Shown: one piece after another, positions 7,606-14,401 of the stretch
Layout of the letters: each line of letters opens with the position of its first letter
How positions within the stretch are numbered: the stretch's first letter is position 1
Notes under the pieces: model-generated
Databases searched by the model: none
Told to the model about the DNA's origin: nothing
The model's input: only the letters and a program-made list of their open reading frames with translations
Assembly (NCBI GenBank): GCA_900556095.1
Contig: USNU01000006.1
Location: 1-14,401, forward strand
Length of the DNA stretch: 14,401 nt
DNA from: an uncultured Bacteroidales bacterium
GTDB lineage: Bacteria > Bacteroidota > Bacteroidia > Bacteroidales > Paludibacteraceae
Direction of reading: 5' to 3'
Position numbers and translations under genes: made by a program

Positions 7606-8589
7606 GTGAAAAATACTTTCCAATACGGCATTATTGCTTTCTTGTTGTTGGCGGTCTCCAGCGCCGCAATGGCGCGAAATACAGAGGTGAAACATCTGAT
7701 GGGTGTATCGGCAGAGGTTGGCGAATGGTCATTGCTTCCGCAAGGGAGCAGTCTCAATTCTTCCCTGGGAGGTGCTGGTTCCGTTGGGTTTGTCTATGAC
7801 TTGCAGGCAGGGCATTTCTTGTTTGATTTAGGCGTGGGCATTACGGGCGGACAAACCGTTTTCAACGTGCCCGATTGGTCGCACACTTTTGCAGATCAGA
7901 CTGATAGTGAGGGAGATATGTTTGATTACGTGTGCTCGGTAGGCAACCGCAGGGATGCTTATTCTAATATGGCAGTTAAGGTGCCTTTGCTGCTTGGTGG
8001 ACAATGGGGACGGTTCTATGTTTTGGCGGGAGTGAAATTTGGTTTTAATGCGCTTACTCAAGTAAATATGTCGGCGGATTTGTCCGCGTATGGACAGTAT
8101 TTTCAGTACGTAAACGGTCAGAAAGTGTATATGTTCGACCGTTTCTTCGATGAACCGCCCTATACTGATGAGTTCTTTGCCAATCGTAAAATGACAGGTA
8201 GCGAAAAAACATCGTTTAATGTCAATTTGGATGCTTCTGTTGAGATTGGTGCACGATTGGGCTTTATGACCAACCATACGGGTTTTGATGTGCCGAAATC
8301 AAAGGTGCAATATCGTTTGGCTGTTTTCGCGGATTATGGTGTATTGGATATTCATAAGGCGCAGACTTCCAATGCTGTAGACGTGATTTCTCAAAATGTG
8401 GGCGGTAGTGAGGAAGCACTTCGAATGCATAATATCCTCTCTACTGAAAACGTGGCTTCTGCGGTCAATAATCTGTTGGTGGGCATTAAGTTTACGGTGT
8501 TGTTTGAGTTGCCGCAAACCAAGGGGTGCGTTATTTGTCGCGATGGTTATAACGGGTTCTTATCCAACAATAGAAAAGGCAGAAGATAA
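7606..8589 (+). CDS. Outer-membrane beta-barrel protein candidate, function unknown
   Basis: A 327-residue exported protein. The GTG start at 7606 gives a clean signal peptide (MKNTFQYG, hydrophobic core, cleavage likely after AMA at 23); the nearby ATG at 7578 is in another frame. The mature part alternates hydrophobic and polar residues in short strands rich in G, V, F and Y (FVYDLQAGHFLFDLGVGITGG, VPLLLGGQWGRFYVLAGVKFG, YRLAVFADYGVLDIH, NNLLVGIKFTVLFEL), as expected for a barrel with long loops. The last strand is followed by an unusual Cys-x-x-Cys tail (GCVICRDG) and a basic end rather than a terminal aromatic residue. I cannot assign a substrate. Its last 30 bases overlap the 3' end of cdaA on the other strand. 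Confidence 0.78.
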   Translation: MKNTFQYGIIAFLLLAVSSAAMARNTEVKHLMGVSAEVGEWSLLPQGSSLNSSLGGAGSVGFVYDLQAGHFLFDLGVGITGGQTVFNVPDWSHTFADQTDSEGDMFDYVCSVGNRRDAYSNMAVKVPLLLGGQWGRFYVLAGVKFGFNALTQVNMSADLSAYGQYFQYVNGQKVYMFDRFFDEPPYTDEFFANRKMTGSEKTSFNVNLDASVEIGARLGFMTNHTGFDVPKSKVQYRLAVFADYGVLDIHKAQTSNAVDVISQNVGGSEEALRMHNILSTENVASAVNNLLVGIKFTVLFELPQTKGCVICRDGYNGFLSNNRKGRR

Positions 8590-9324
8590 GTATAAAAACA
8601 ATTGCTCCTCGCTAATCTGTTCTATCATTTCTCCGTGTGCTACGGATATATATCCCGTCTCTTCTGAAATAACAATTGCTGTCGCGTCTGTTTTTTCAGT
8701 AAGTCCCAAAGCGGCGCGATGGCGCAGGCCATAATGTTGTGGTATGTTCTGATTTTTCGATACGGGCAGAATACAGGCTGCACTAAATAATTTCCCATCC
8801 TTAATAATCAGGGCACCATCGTGTAACGGAGTGTTTTTAAAAAAGATGTTTTCTATCAGTCGTGCAGAAATACGTGCGTCCAATCGTTCTCCAGTATCGG
8901 CATATTCACCCAAATCTTGTTTTCCTGCAAATACAATTAAAGCGCCTGTTTTAGACTGTGACATATGGCGACAGGCTTGTGCAATCTGTTGTACGCGTTG
9001 GTCGGTGGCTTTCTGCTCGTCCCGCTGATGCCGAAAATGGAACGTGCTGAAACGTGCCCCCACGCGATAGAAGAAACTGCGAATTTCCTCTTGGAATATA
9101 ACAATCAGGGCAATGGCCCCTACACTGATAATACGGTCAAATAGGGCTCCAGTCAAATCTAATTGAAAAACAAAACTGACTAAAAACCAAACTATTAAAA
9201 ACGCCAGAATTCCCCAGAATAGATTGGCCGCTCCCGATCGACGCAAGAGGCGGAACGCCTCATATAGAATGATGGCAACGCATAGAATATCAATAATATC
9301 TTTGAAACCGAATTGAAAAGCCAT
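8560..9324 (-). CDS. cdaA: Diadenylate cyclase, CdaA type
   Basis: Membrane enzyme that makes cyclic di-AMP from two ATP. The 254-residue protein has three N-terminal membrane spans (about 9-27, 34-54, 65-83), a linker with a coiled region, and the DAC domain with its catalytic motifs: LDARISARLIENIF (148-161), PLHDGALII (DGA 169-171) and GLRHRAALG (RHR 201-203). Family length and architecture match CdaA of other phyla. Its ATG follows the folP stop by two bases, so both are co-transcribed; this folP-cdaA arrangement differs from the cdaA-ybbR-glmM operon of Firmicutes, and no ybbR or glmM is here. Its 3' end overlaps the barrel gene. Confidence 0.95.
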   Translation of the reverse strand: MAFQFGFKDIIDILCVAIILYEAFRLLRRSGAANLFWGILAFLIVWFLVSFVFQLDLTGALFDRIISVGAIALIVIFQEEIRSFFYRVGARFSTFHFRHQRDEQKATDQRVQQIAQACRHMSQSKTGALIVFAGKQDLGEYADTGERLDARISARLIENIFFKNTPLHDGALIIKDGKLFSAACILPVSKNQNIPQHYGLRHRAALGLTEKTDATAIVISEETGYISVAHGEMIEQISEEQLFLYLSSAFSIVG

Positions 9325-9326
9325 AT

Positions 9327-10169
9327 TTACCCGTTTTGTTGCAGTTGATTGTAAATGGTGATAGCCTCTATAGCGGCTTTAGTATCATGTACACGCAGTA
9401 TCTTTGCCCCTCGCTCTAATGCCAACATATTTACTGCCGTTGTGGCATTAAGCGACTCCTCTTGCGTAATGCCTAACACTTTATATAGCATAGATTTGCG
9501 AGATACCCCCGCCAAGACAGGCCGTTGTAATATAGCCAATTCTTGGAGGCGTGATAAAAGTAGATAATTCTGCTCTGTGGTTTTGGAAAAACCGAATCCG
9601 GGATCCAAAATGACGTCTTTTATTCCTTCCTTAAATAGCGTGTCTAGTCGATTTTGGAAGAAAGCAATCATCTCGGACAGCAAATCATCATAGTGGGTGA
9701 GAGTCTGCATTGTAGCAGGTGTACCTCGCATGTGCATAAGAATGTAAGGGACTTGTAGTTTTGCTATAGTCTCGAACATTTTGGCATCCAATTGTCCGCC
9801 CGAAATATCATTGATGATGGCAACGCCGGTTTCCTCTACCGCCCGTTGTGCCACATCGGCACGAAACGTATCTACCGACATAATTGCATCAGGGAAAGTA
9901 CGTTGAATGGCTGCGGATGCCATTTTTACGCGTCTCCACTCCTCTTCGGGAGATACTTCCGGTGCCCCAGGTCGTGTAGAATAGCCGCCTATGTCGAGTA
10001 TGGCTGCCCCGTCTTTCAACGCCCGCTCTGCGGCACGAAGCACAGCGTCTTCGTCTGCTAAGCGGGTAGAAGGTACAAAACTATCAGGAGTGGCATTAAG
10101 TATTGCCATCACCACAGGTCTCTCTAAGGAGAATAATTTACCTTTGATATTTAGGAAATCGGTATTCAT
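9327..10169 (-). CDS. folP: Dihydropteroate synthase
   Basis: Folate pathway enzyme that condenses p-aminobenzoate with the pterin pyrophosphate; the target of sulfonamides. The 280-residue TIM barrel has the full motif set: MAILNATPDSF (21-31), DIGGYSTRPGA (59-69), SVDTFRADVA (98-107), INDISGG (119-125), MHMRGTPATM (145-154), DPGFGFSKT (189-197), GVSRKSMLY (221-229) and RVHD (259-262). ATG 10169 was chosen because MNTDFLNIKGKLFSL aligns with usual N-termini; an in-frame ATG at 10217 would place the promoter box inside the gene. The -7 box at 10185-10178 ends only eight bases before this ATG, so the leader would be nearly absent. It is the first gene of the folP-cdaA pair. Confidence 0.95.
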   Translation of the reverse strand: MNTDFLNIKGKLFSLERPVVMAILNATPDSFVPSTRLADEDAVLRAAERALKDGAAILDIGGYSTRPGAPEVSPEEEWRRVKMASAAIQRTFPDAIMSVDTFRADVAQRAVEETGVAIINDISGGQLDAKMFETIAKLQVPYILMHMRGTPATMQTLTHYDDLLSEMIAFFQNRLDTLFKEGIKDVILDPGFGFSKTTEQNYLLLSRLQELAILQRPVLAGVSRKSMLYKVLGITQEESLNATTAVNMLALERGAKILRVHDTKAAIEAITIYNQLQQNG

Positions 10170-10177
10170 TACGACTA

Positions 10178-10185
10178 CAAAGGTA
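10178..10185 (-). promoter_or_regulatory. Possible -7 promoter box of folP
   Basis: TACCTTTG on the minus strand (10185 to 10178), preceded by G as in the other promoters here. No TTTG lies 19-21 bases upstream, so only half of the promoter is recognisable. Confidence 0.5.
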
Positions 10186-10287
10186 CGAAAAATCTTGGAA
10201 AATGCAGGTGTTTGCATAGTATGTAATGTATAAAAATCCGTGTTTTGCGTGGAAAATACATTTTTTTTCCACTTTTTCTTGCTTTTG

Positions 10288-10319
10288 TTGGTCAGTATAA
10301 CTTTTTTTTTGTAACTTTG
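10288..10319 (+). promoter_or_regulatory. gldJ promoter
   Basis: TAACTTTG (10312-10319) with TTG (10288-10290) upstream, spacer 21 bases. The spacer contains a C-T9 run (10301-10310). The ATG at 10355 leaves a leader of roughly 30 bases. Confidence 0.65.
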
Positions 10320-10354
10320 CAGGCTGAAAATTGTAAAAACAACTCATACCCAAT

Positions 10355-11956
10355 ATGATGAATCACGTATCTAAGTATCTGTTCTTGGTTTTGGTTGTAG
10401 TGTTGAGTGCTTGCAACTCGCGTGAACTGAACACCAAAGTATCCAACACTACGGGTTGGAATTACTACGATGTAGCGACCACTAACTTCGAGGCTAACGA
10501 AGGAGTGGGCAATGTTAATCCTATCGGTATGGTACCGATACAAGGTGGTACATTTACCATCGGTGAAAAAGACGAGTTTCTGACGGCTCCGCGTAATAAT
10601 GCCAATCGCTCGCTGACGGTTAGTTCGTTCTATATGGATAAGTACGAAGTAACCAATCTTAACTGGAATGAATACTTGCATTGGTTGGAAGTAGTCTTTG
10701 GCGCATCCGCTCCGGAGTTGATTGATAAGGCGCGTCCTGATCATACGGTATGGCGTGAGGATTTGGCATACAACGACCCGTATGAGGATAACTATTTTAC
10801 GCATCCGGCTTTCTCTTTCTATCCTGTAGTGGGTGTGACGTGGGAGCAGGCTATGGCATATTGCCAATGGCGTACTGACCGTGTAAATGAAATGGCATTA
10901 GTGAAGGCTGGTGCAATTGTTGTACCGCCATTTGCTGATCTGCAAGCAACTGATGATGAAGCATACAAAGACGAGTGGGAAACTGCCACGGGCTATGAGA
11001 TGGATTCGTATGAGGAAGTAAGTCCGGAAGATCCTGAAGAAACGATTACAATGTATCGCCCCTCCTATGAGTATATCCGTGACAAGTTCGTTTTTAATAC
11101 TGAAAAATATCTGTTGGATGATACGTACAATCCCGATTATGGCAAAAAACCGATGTATGATTCCTATGGCGTAGAGCGTAAGGTGAACCGTGCGGACGGT
11201 ATCTTTGTAACGGGCTATCGTCTGCCTACAGAGGCAGAGTGGGAGTTTGCGGCTTATGCACCTATCGCAGGCGAAGACGGCTTAACCATTGAGGGTAAAG
11301 TATATCCTTGGTCGGGCTATCATCCGCGCGATTTGAGCAAGAAGAACGCAGGTCAGATGCAAGCGAACTTCGTGCGCGGGCGAGGCGATATGATGGGTGT
11401 GAGTGGAGCTTTGAATGACCGTTATGTGATTACTGCCCCAGTTGACGCATTTGCGCCTAACGATTTTGGGCTCTACAATATGGCAGGTAATGTTAATGAG
11501 TGGGTACTTGATGTATATCGTGAGACTACTAATCAGGAGGTTTCTGAGTACAACTCATTCCGTGGTAATATCTATACAACTCCGGTATTAAGCGAAGAAG
11601 GAACCTATCAAATTGATTCGCTTGGGTGCATTAAAGTTACCTACCGTGGTGTAGATGACCGTCGTGATGTAAAAGATGGTGATTTTGCTTCATTGATAGA
11701 TACTGACTATCCGTTGGATACGATAGGCGTTGCTAACTTGACTGAAGTAAAAACAGACCCGACTGATGTTCTTGCACCTAGAATTACCAAAAAAACTCGT
11801 GTGTACAAGGGTGGTTCGTGGGCTGATCGTATCTATTGGCTCAATCCTTCTACACGCCGCTATTTGGATCAGGACCAATGTTCTAGCAAAATTGGTTTCC
11901 GCTGTGCAATGTCTACTCTGGGCGACCAAATACCAGCTTCCGCTACACGTAAGTAA
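10355..11956 (+). CDS. gldJ: GldJ-type lipoprotein (SUMF1/formylglycine-enzyme fold), gliding and type IX secretion
   Basis: A 533-residue lipoprotein: signal peptide with lipobox LSAC, lipidated C20. The rest is a SUMF1-like fold: IGMVPIQGGTFTIG (57-70), FYMDKYEVTN (92-101), PVVGVTWEQAMAYCQWRTDRVNE (157-179), GYRLPTEAEWEFAA (287-300), NDFGLYNMAGNVNEWVLDVY (about 368-387), RVYKGGSWADRIYW (about 481-494), GFRCAMS. Order, spacing and phrases such as PDHTVWREDLAYN and FRGNIYTT match GldJ rather than the shorter GldK/PorK. At the place of the catalytic cysteine pair of true formylglycine enzymes (GGSFxCxxxYC) it has GGSWADRIYWL, so it should be inactive and structural. GldJ stabilises GldK and the gliding/secretion machinery in Flavobacterium; none of porK-L-M-N is in this window. 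gcvH follows after 23 bases. Confidence 0.85.
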   Translation: MMNHVSKYLFLVLVVVLSACNSRELNTKVSNTTGWNYYDVATTNFEANEGVGNVNPIGMVPIQGGTFTIGEKDEFLTAPRNNANRSLTVSSFYMDKYEVTNLNWNEYLHWLEVVFGASAPELIDKARPDHTVWREDLAYNDPYEDNYFTHPAFSFYPVVGVTWEQAMAYCQWRTDRVNEMALVKAGAIVVPPFADLQATDDEAYKDEWETATGYEMDSYEEVSPEDPEETITMYRPSYEYIRDKFVFNTEKYLLDDTYNPDYGKKPMYDSYGVERKVNRADGIFVTGYRLPTEAEWEFAAYAPIAGEDGLTIEGKVYPWSGYHPRDLSKKNAGQMQANFVRGRGDMMGVSGALNDRYVITAPVDAFAPNDFGLYNMAGNVNEWVLDVYRETTNQEVSEYNSFRGNIYTTPVLSEEGTYQIDSLGCIKVTYRGVDDRRDVKDGDFASLIDTDYPLDTIGVANLTEVKTDPTDVLAPRITKKTRVYKGGSWADRIYWLNPSTRRYLDQDQCSSKIGFRCAMSTLGDQIPASATRK

Positions 11957-11979
11957 GAAATCTCTAATACTATAAACAT

Positions 11980-12357
11980 ATGAATATCCCAACAAATTTG
12001 CGCTACACGAGCGACCATGAGTGGATTCGTGTAGAGGGTAATGAGGCCTTTGTCGGTATTACCGACTACGCTCAATCGGAATTAGGTGAAATCGTTTTCG
12101 TGGACGTAAATACGGTAGGCGAAACGGTAGAAAAAGGTGAGACTTTCGGTTCGGTGGAGGCTGTAAAAACCGTTTCGGACTTGAATATCCCTGTTACTGG
12201 CGAGGTATTGGAGTTCAATGAGGAGCTTAACGATCAGCCCGAATTGGTGAACAACGATCCGTATGGCGAAGGATGGATGATTAAAATTGTAGTTAAGAAT
12301 GCAGCAGAATTGGACGATCTGCTTGATGCTGCTGCGTATGAGGCACTGATTAAGTAA
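11980..12357 (+). CDS. gcvH: Glycine cleavage system H protein
   Basis: A 125-residue lipoyl carrier that shuttles the aminomethyl arm between the P, T and L proteins of glycine cleavage. The motif [13 protein letters not shown] contains the lipoylated lysine K63; [10 protein letters not shown] (11-20) and [17 protein letters not shown] (26-42) are typical of the family, as is [13 protein letters not shown] near the C-terminus. Length is normal. It lies 23 bases after gldJ without a promoter of its own, so it is probably read from the gldJ promoter. No gcvP or gcvT is nearby, so the system is split across the genome. Confidence 0.96.
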   Translation: MNIPTNLRYTSDHEWIRVEGNEAFVGITDYAQSELGEIVFVDVNTVGETVEKGETFGSVEAVKTVSDLNIPVTGEVLEFNEELNDQPELVNNDPYGEGWMIKIVVKNAAELDDLLDAAAYEALIK

Positions 12358-12376
12358 AAAGACTATCATAATATAG

Positions 12377-12409
12377 ACATCGGTTATCCGTTTTTCGGGT
12401 AGCCGATGT
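12377..12409 (+). terminator. Hairpin after gcvH, possible terminator
   Basis: A 14-bp stem (12377-12390 with 12396-12409; two G-U pairs) around loop TTTTT, 19 bases after the gcvH stop. There is no T-run behind it, so termination is uncertain; it may instead protect the 3' end. The rest of the gap to 12572 is AT-rich, with a 10-base palindrome TTCTGCAGAA at 12485-12494 and nothing else I can support. Confidence 0.5.
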
Positions 12410-12572
12410 GTGTTATATGAGCATTAGTCTTAATGGTATTATGCAGGTTTTATTCACTTTATGTCCTGTACTTCCATTTGTCAATTCTGCAGAAAGGATA
12501 GGCTTTTTTCTATGGTTGTAGATGCAGAATATTTACTTTTTATACATACATAACACTGAAAATGCATCCCTG

Positions 12573-12604
12573 TTTGCATATTCCGTGGAAAAGCAGTAAC
12601 TTTG
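12573..12604 (+). promoter_or_regulatory. Promoter of the panD-tgt-permease unit
   Basis: TTTG (12573-12576), 20-base spacer, TAACTTTG (12597-12604). The panD ATG lies 25 bases further on. Confidence 0.8.
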
Positions 12605-12629
12605 CAAACTTAAAATAATCTCAACAACA

Positions 12630-12974
12630 ATGTTTTTGCAGATACTCAAATCGAAGATTCACCGTGTGCAGGTGACAGAAGCAAACTTGGAATACATCGG
12701 TAGCATAACTATTGATGAGGATTTGATGGACGCTGCGGCTATTGTGGCAGGTGAACGTGTACAGGTGGTGGACAACAATAACGGTGCACGCCTCGAAACG
12801 TATGTTATTCCCGGTAAACGCGGTAGTGGCTGCATCTGTATGAATGGGGCTGCGGCACACCTGATTCACATAGGCGATACGGTCATCATTATGGCGTATG
12901 CGATGATGACGCCCGAGGAGCAGAAAATGTTTCGTCCGAGCATTGTTTTTCCGGTAAACAACCATTTGGCATAA
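12630..12974 (+). CDS. panD: Aspartate 1-decarboxylase proenzyme
   Basis: Makes beta-alanine from aspartate for pantothenate and coenzyme A. The 114-residue proenzyme has the self-cleavage site Gly24-Ser25 in EYIGSITID, where serine becomes the pyruvoyl group, and also K9 in [12 protein letters not shown]58 region ([12 protein letters not shown]) and NGAAAHL, MMTPEE near the C-terminus. Length is normal (about 115-126). Its stop shares one base with the tgt start (TAATG), so tgt translation is likely coupled. No panC is adjacent. Confidence 0.96.
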   Translation: MFLQILKSKIHRVQVTEANLEYIGSITIDEDLMDAAAIVAGERVQVVDNNNGARLETYVIPGKRGSGCICMNGAAAHLIHIGDTVIIMAYAMMTPEEQKMFRPSIVFPVNNHLA

Positions 12975-14107
12975 TGGCTTTTTTCAATCTCATACATACA
13001 GATCCGCAATCGGCTGCCCGAGCAGGGGTGGTGCATACCGACCATGGTGATATACTCACACCTATTTTTATGCCTGTCGGTACGGTAGGTACCGTCAAGG
13101 GTGTGCATAAACGTGATTTGATAGATGATATTCATGCACAGATTATTCTTGGTAATACCTATCATCTCTATCTCCGTCCCGGTACGAACATCTTGCACCA
13201 GGCAGGCGGTTTGCACCGCTTCGAGGGTTGGACTAAACCGATACTCACCGACAGCGGCGGATATCAAGTGTTTTCACTAACGCAGATACGCAAGATGACT
13301 GAGGAGGGAGTGCGTTTCTCCAGTCATATCGACGGGCGCAAATTGTTATTCACGCCCGAGTCGGTAATGGATATAGAGCGGCAGATAGGTGCGGACATAA
13401 TGATGGCGTTCGATGAGTGTTGCCCAGGAACGGCAGACCGTACGTATGCTACCGAATCGATGAACCGCACACACCGTTGGCTTGACCGCTGTATTGCTCG
13501 TTTCGACTCCACGGACGATGTGTATGACTACCATCAACACTTGTTCCCTATCGTGCAAGGGTGCATCTATCCGGACTTGCGTCAGGAGGCCGCCAAACGT
13601 TTGCGTGACCTTGACAGGGACGGATATGCCATCGGTGGTCTGGCTGTGGGTGAACCTGCAGAAAAAATGTATGAGATGATAGAGGTAGTGAACGATATTC
13701 TGCCAGAAAACAAACCCCGCTATCTGATGGGCGTGGGGACACCGTGGAATATCCTTGAAGGTATTGAGCGCGGTGTGGATATGTTCGATTGTGTGATGCC
13801 TACCCGAAATGGGCGTAACGGTATGATTTTCACGCGCAATGGCGTAATGAATATGCGAAATAAGAAATGGGAGAGTGATTTTACTCCACTTGATCCCGAA
13901 GGCACATCGTATGTGGATGCGCAATATACGCGTGCGTATGTGCGCCACTTGATTCACTCGGATGAGATGTTGGGTTTGGAGATACTATCAATACACAATC
14001 TGGCTTTCTATCTGTGGTTGGTAGGTGAGGCGCGTCAACATATTCTTATGGGTGATTTCCGCTCATGGAAAGAAGATACACTCCGCCGCGTGATGACACG
14101 GCTGTAG
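12974..14107 (+). CDS. tgt: Queuine/preQ1 tRNA-ribosyltransferase
   Basis: Exchanges guanine 34 for preQ1 in tRNAs with GUN anticodons, on the way to queuosine. The 377-residue TIM barrel shows the general acid/base D93 in LTDSGGYQVFSL, substrate segments VQGC (194-197) and AIGGLAVGE (219-227), and nucleophile D272 in FDCVMPTRNGRNG. The zinc site is changed: where other bacteria have DPECxCxxC, this protein reads DPEGTSYVDAQY (308-319), so all three cysteines are replaced, while the fourth ligand position H341 remains. I recall similar replacements in other Bacteroidota, so this is probably a lineage trait and not damage. It starts on the last base of the panD stop; the stop is TAG, followed by the permease. 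Confidence 0.95.
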   Translation: MAFFNLIHTDPQSAARAGVVHTDHGDILTPIFMPVGTVGTVKGVHKRDLIDDIHAQIILGNTYHLYLRPGTNILHQAGGLHRFEGWTKPILTDSGGYQVFSLTQIRKMTEEGVRFSSHIDGRKLLFTPESVMDIERQIGADIMMAFDECCPGTADRTYATESMNRTHRWLDRCIARFDSTDDVYDYHQHLFPIVQGCIYPDLRQEAAKRLRDLDRDGYAIGGLAVGEPAEKMYEMIEVVNDILPENKPRYLMGVGTPWNILEGIERGVDMFDCVMPTRNGRNGMIFTRNGVMNMRNKKWESDFTPLDPEGTSYVDAQYTRAYVRHLIHSDEMLGLEILSIHNLAFYLWLVGEARQHILMGDFRSWKEDTLRRVMTRL

Positions 14108-14119
14108 GCAAATTTGTAA

Positions 14120-14401
14120 ATCAAGTCCTATCATTTTAATTATCTGAAGCGGCTCGACTGGTATATTATTCGTAAGTTTTTAGGTACATTCTTTTTCTCG
14201 ATTGTACTGATTTTGAGCATTGCCATTGTCTTCGACCTGACGGAGAAAATGGATGATTTCTTTGAGAACCAAGTGCCGACCAAAGAGATTATACTTGACT
14301 ATTACTTGCCTTTTATTCCCTACTACACCAATATGTTCAGTTCGCTGTTCATATTTATCTCGGTGATTTTCTTTACATCCAAACTGGCAGGCAATAGTGA
14401 A
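14120..14401 (+). CDS. LptF/LptG (YjgP/YjgQ) family permease, N-terminal part (runs off window)
   Basis: Inner-membrane permease of the lipopolysaccharide export ABC system. In frame from the base after TAA 14117-14119 the reading is KSYHFNYL, then KRLDWYIIRKFLGTFF, a first membrane span to about IVFDL, acidic EKMDDFFENQVP, DYYLPFIPYYTNMFSSLF and a second span IFISVIFFTSKLAGNSE, typical of Bacteroidota LptF/LptG-type proteins. The frame stays open to the window end. No ATG, GTG or TTG lies between the stop at 14117 and the conserved LKRLDWY; candidate starts are ATC 14120 or CTG 14144, both unusual. Later in-frame codons (TTG 14213, ATG 14249) would delete the first membrane span. The start position is therefore uncertain. 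Confidence 0.85.
   Translation, partial: MKSYHFNYLKRLDWYIIRKFLGTFFFSIVLILSIAIVFDLTEKMDDFFENQVPTKEIILDYYLPFIPYYTNMFSSLFIFISVIFFTSKLAGNSE

Noticed and set aside
10292..10867. Open frame of 191 codons antisense to the gldJ start
   Set aside because: It crosses the gldJ promoter and signal peptide, and nothing in it resembles a protein family.
12485..12494. Palindrome TTCTGCAGAA as an operator
   Set aside because: A single 10-base palindrome about 80 bases before the -33 box, with no second copy or adjacent regulator gene.
12417..12521. A 34-codon open frame (MSISLNGIMQVLF...) between gcvH and panD
   Set aside because: Hydrophobic and low-complexity, no promoter box in front of it, and short frames like this arise by chance in AT-rich gaps.
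13346..13957. Open frame of 203 codons antisense to tgt
   Set aside because: A shadow of tgt codon usage; histidine- and arginine-rich composition, no motif, no promoter.
1..14401. Mobile element, CRISPR array, or defence island
   Set aside because: No transposase, integrase, terminal inverted repeats, spaced direct repeats or defence proteins; genes are housekeeping families.

Overview
The window reads as a chromosomal segment of a Bacteroidota bacterium, most likely order Bacteroidales. Two things support this. Gene starts are preceded by the Bacteroidota promoter type (TTTG, about 20 bases, TAnnTTTG), found at seven places, five of them with a full TTTG at exactly 20 bases. The gene families also fit: GldJ-type lipoprotein, DUF5063 plus 3'-5' exonuclease pair, zinc-cysteine-less Tgt, and a two-segment LptF/LptG-type permease. 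The content is mostly housekeeping. I see no transposase, integrase, phage gene, CRISPR array or defence cassette.

Layout. Positions 1-1887 hold a minus-strand unit read in the order DUF5063 protein, RNase D-like 3'-5' exonuclease, then an exported alkaline phosphatase cut by the window edge. It fires from a promoter interleaved with the divergent promoter of a plus-strand unit (1992-4732): exported coiled-coil protein, upp, VanZ-like membrane protein, dprA, all touching or overlapping. topA follows (4907-7216) with its own promoter, but its frame is broken once by a TAG where the family has a conserved tyrosine. A tRNA-Pro(CGG) with encoded CCA, its own promoter and an intrinsic terminator comes next (7217-7436), then an outer-membrane beta-barrel candidate (7606-8589).

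The barrel gene converges on, and overlaps by 30 bases, the minus-strand pair folP-cdaA (dihydropteroate synthase and diadenylate cyclase; 8560-10169). Divergent from folP is gldJ, a catalytically dead formylglycine-enzyme-fold lipoprotein linked to gliding and type IX secretion, followed closely by gcvH. A last unit, panD-tgt-(lptF/lptG-type permease, partial), starts at a strong promoter at 12573 and runs off the window end.

The most notable points are the nonsense codon in topA, the absence of an ATG/GTG/TTG start where the permease should begin, the near-symmetric interleaved divergent promoter at 1907-1956, and the near-identical promoters of topA and tRNA-Pro. I looked for an undescribed multi-gene system and did not find one that the sequence supports.
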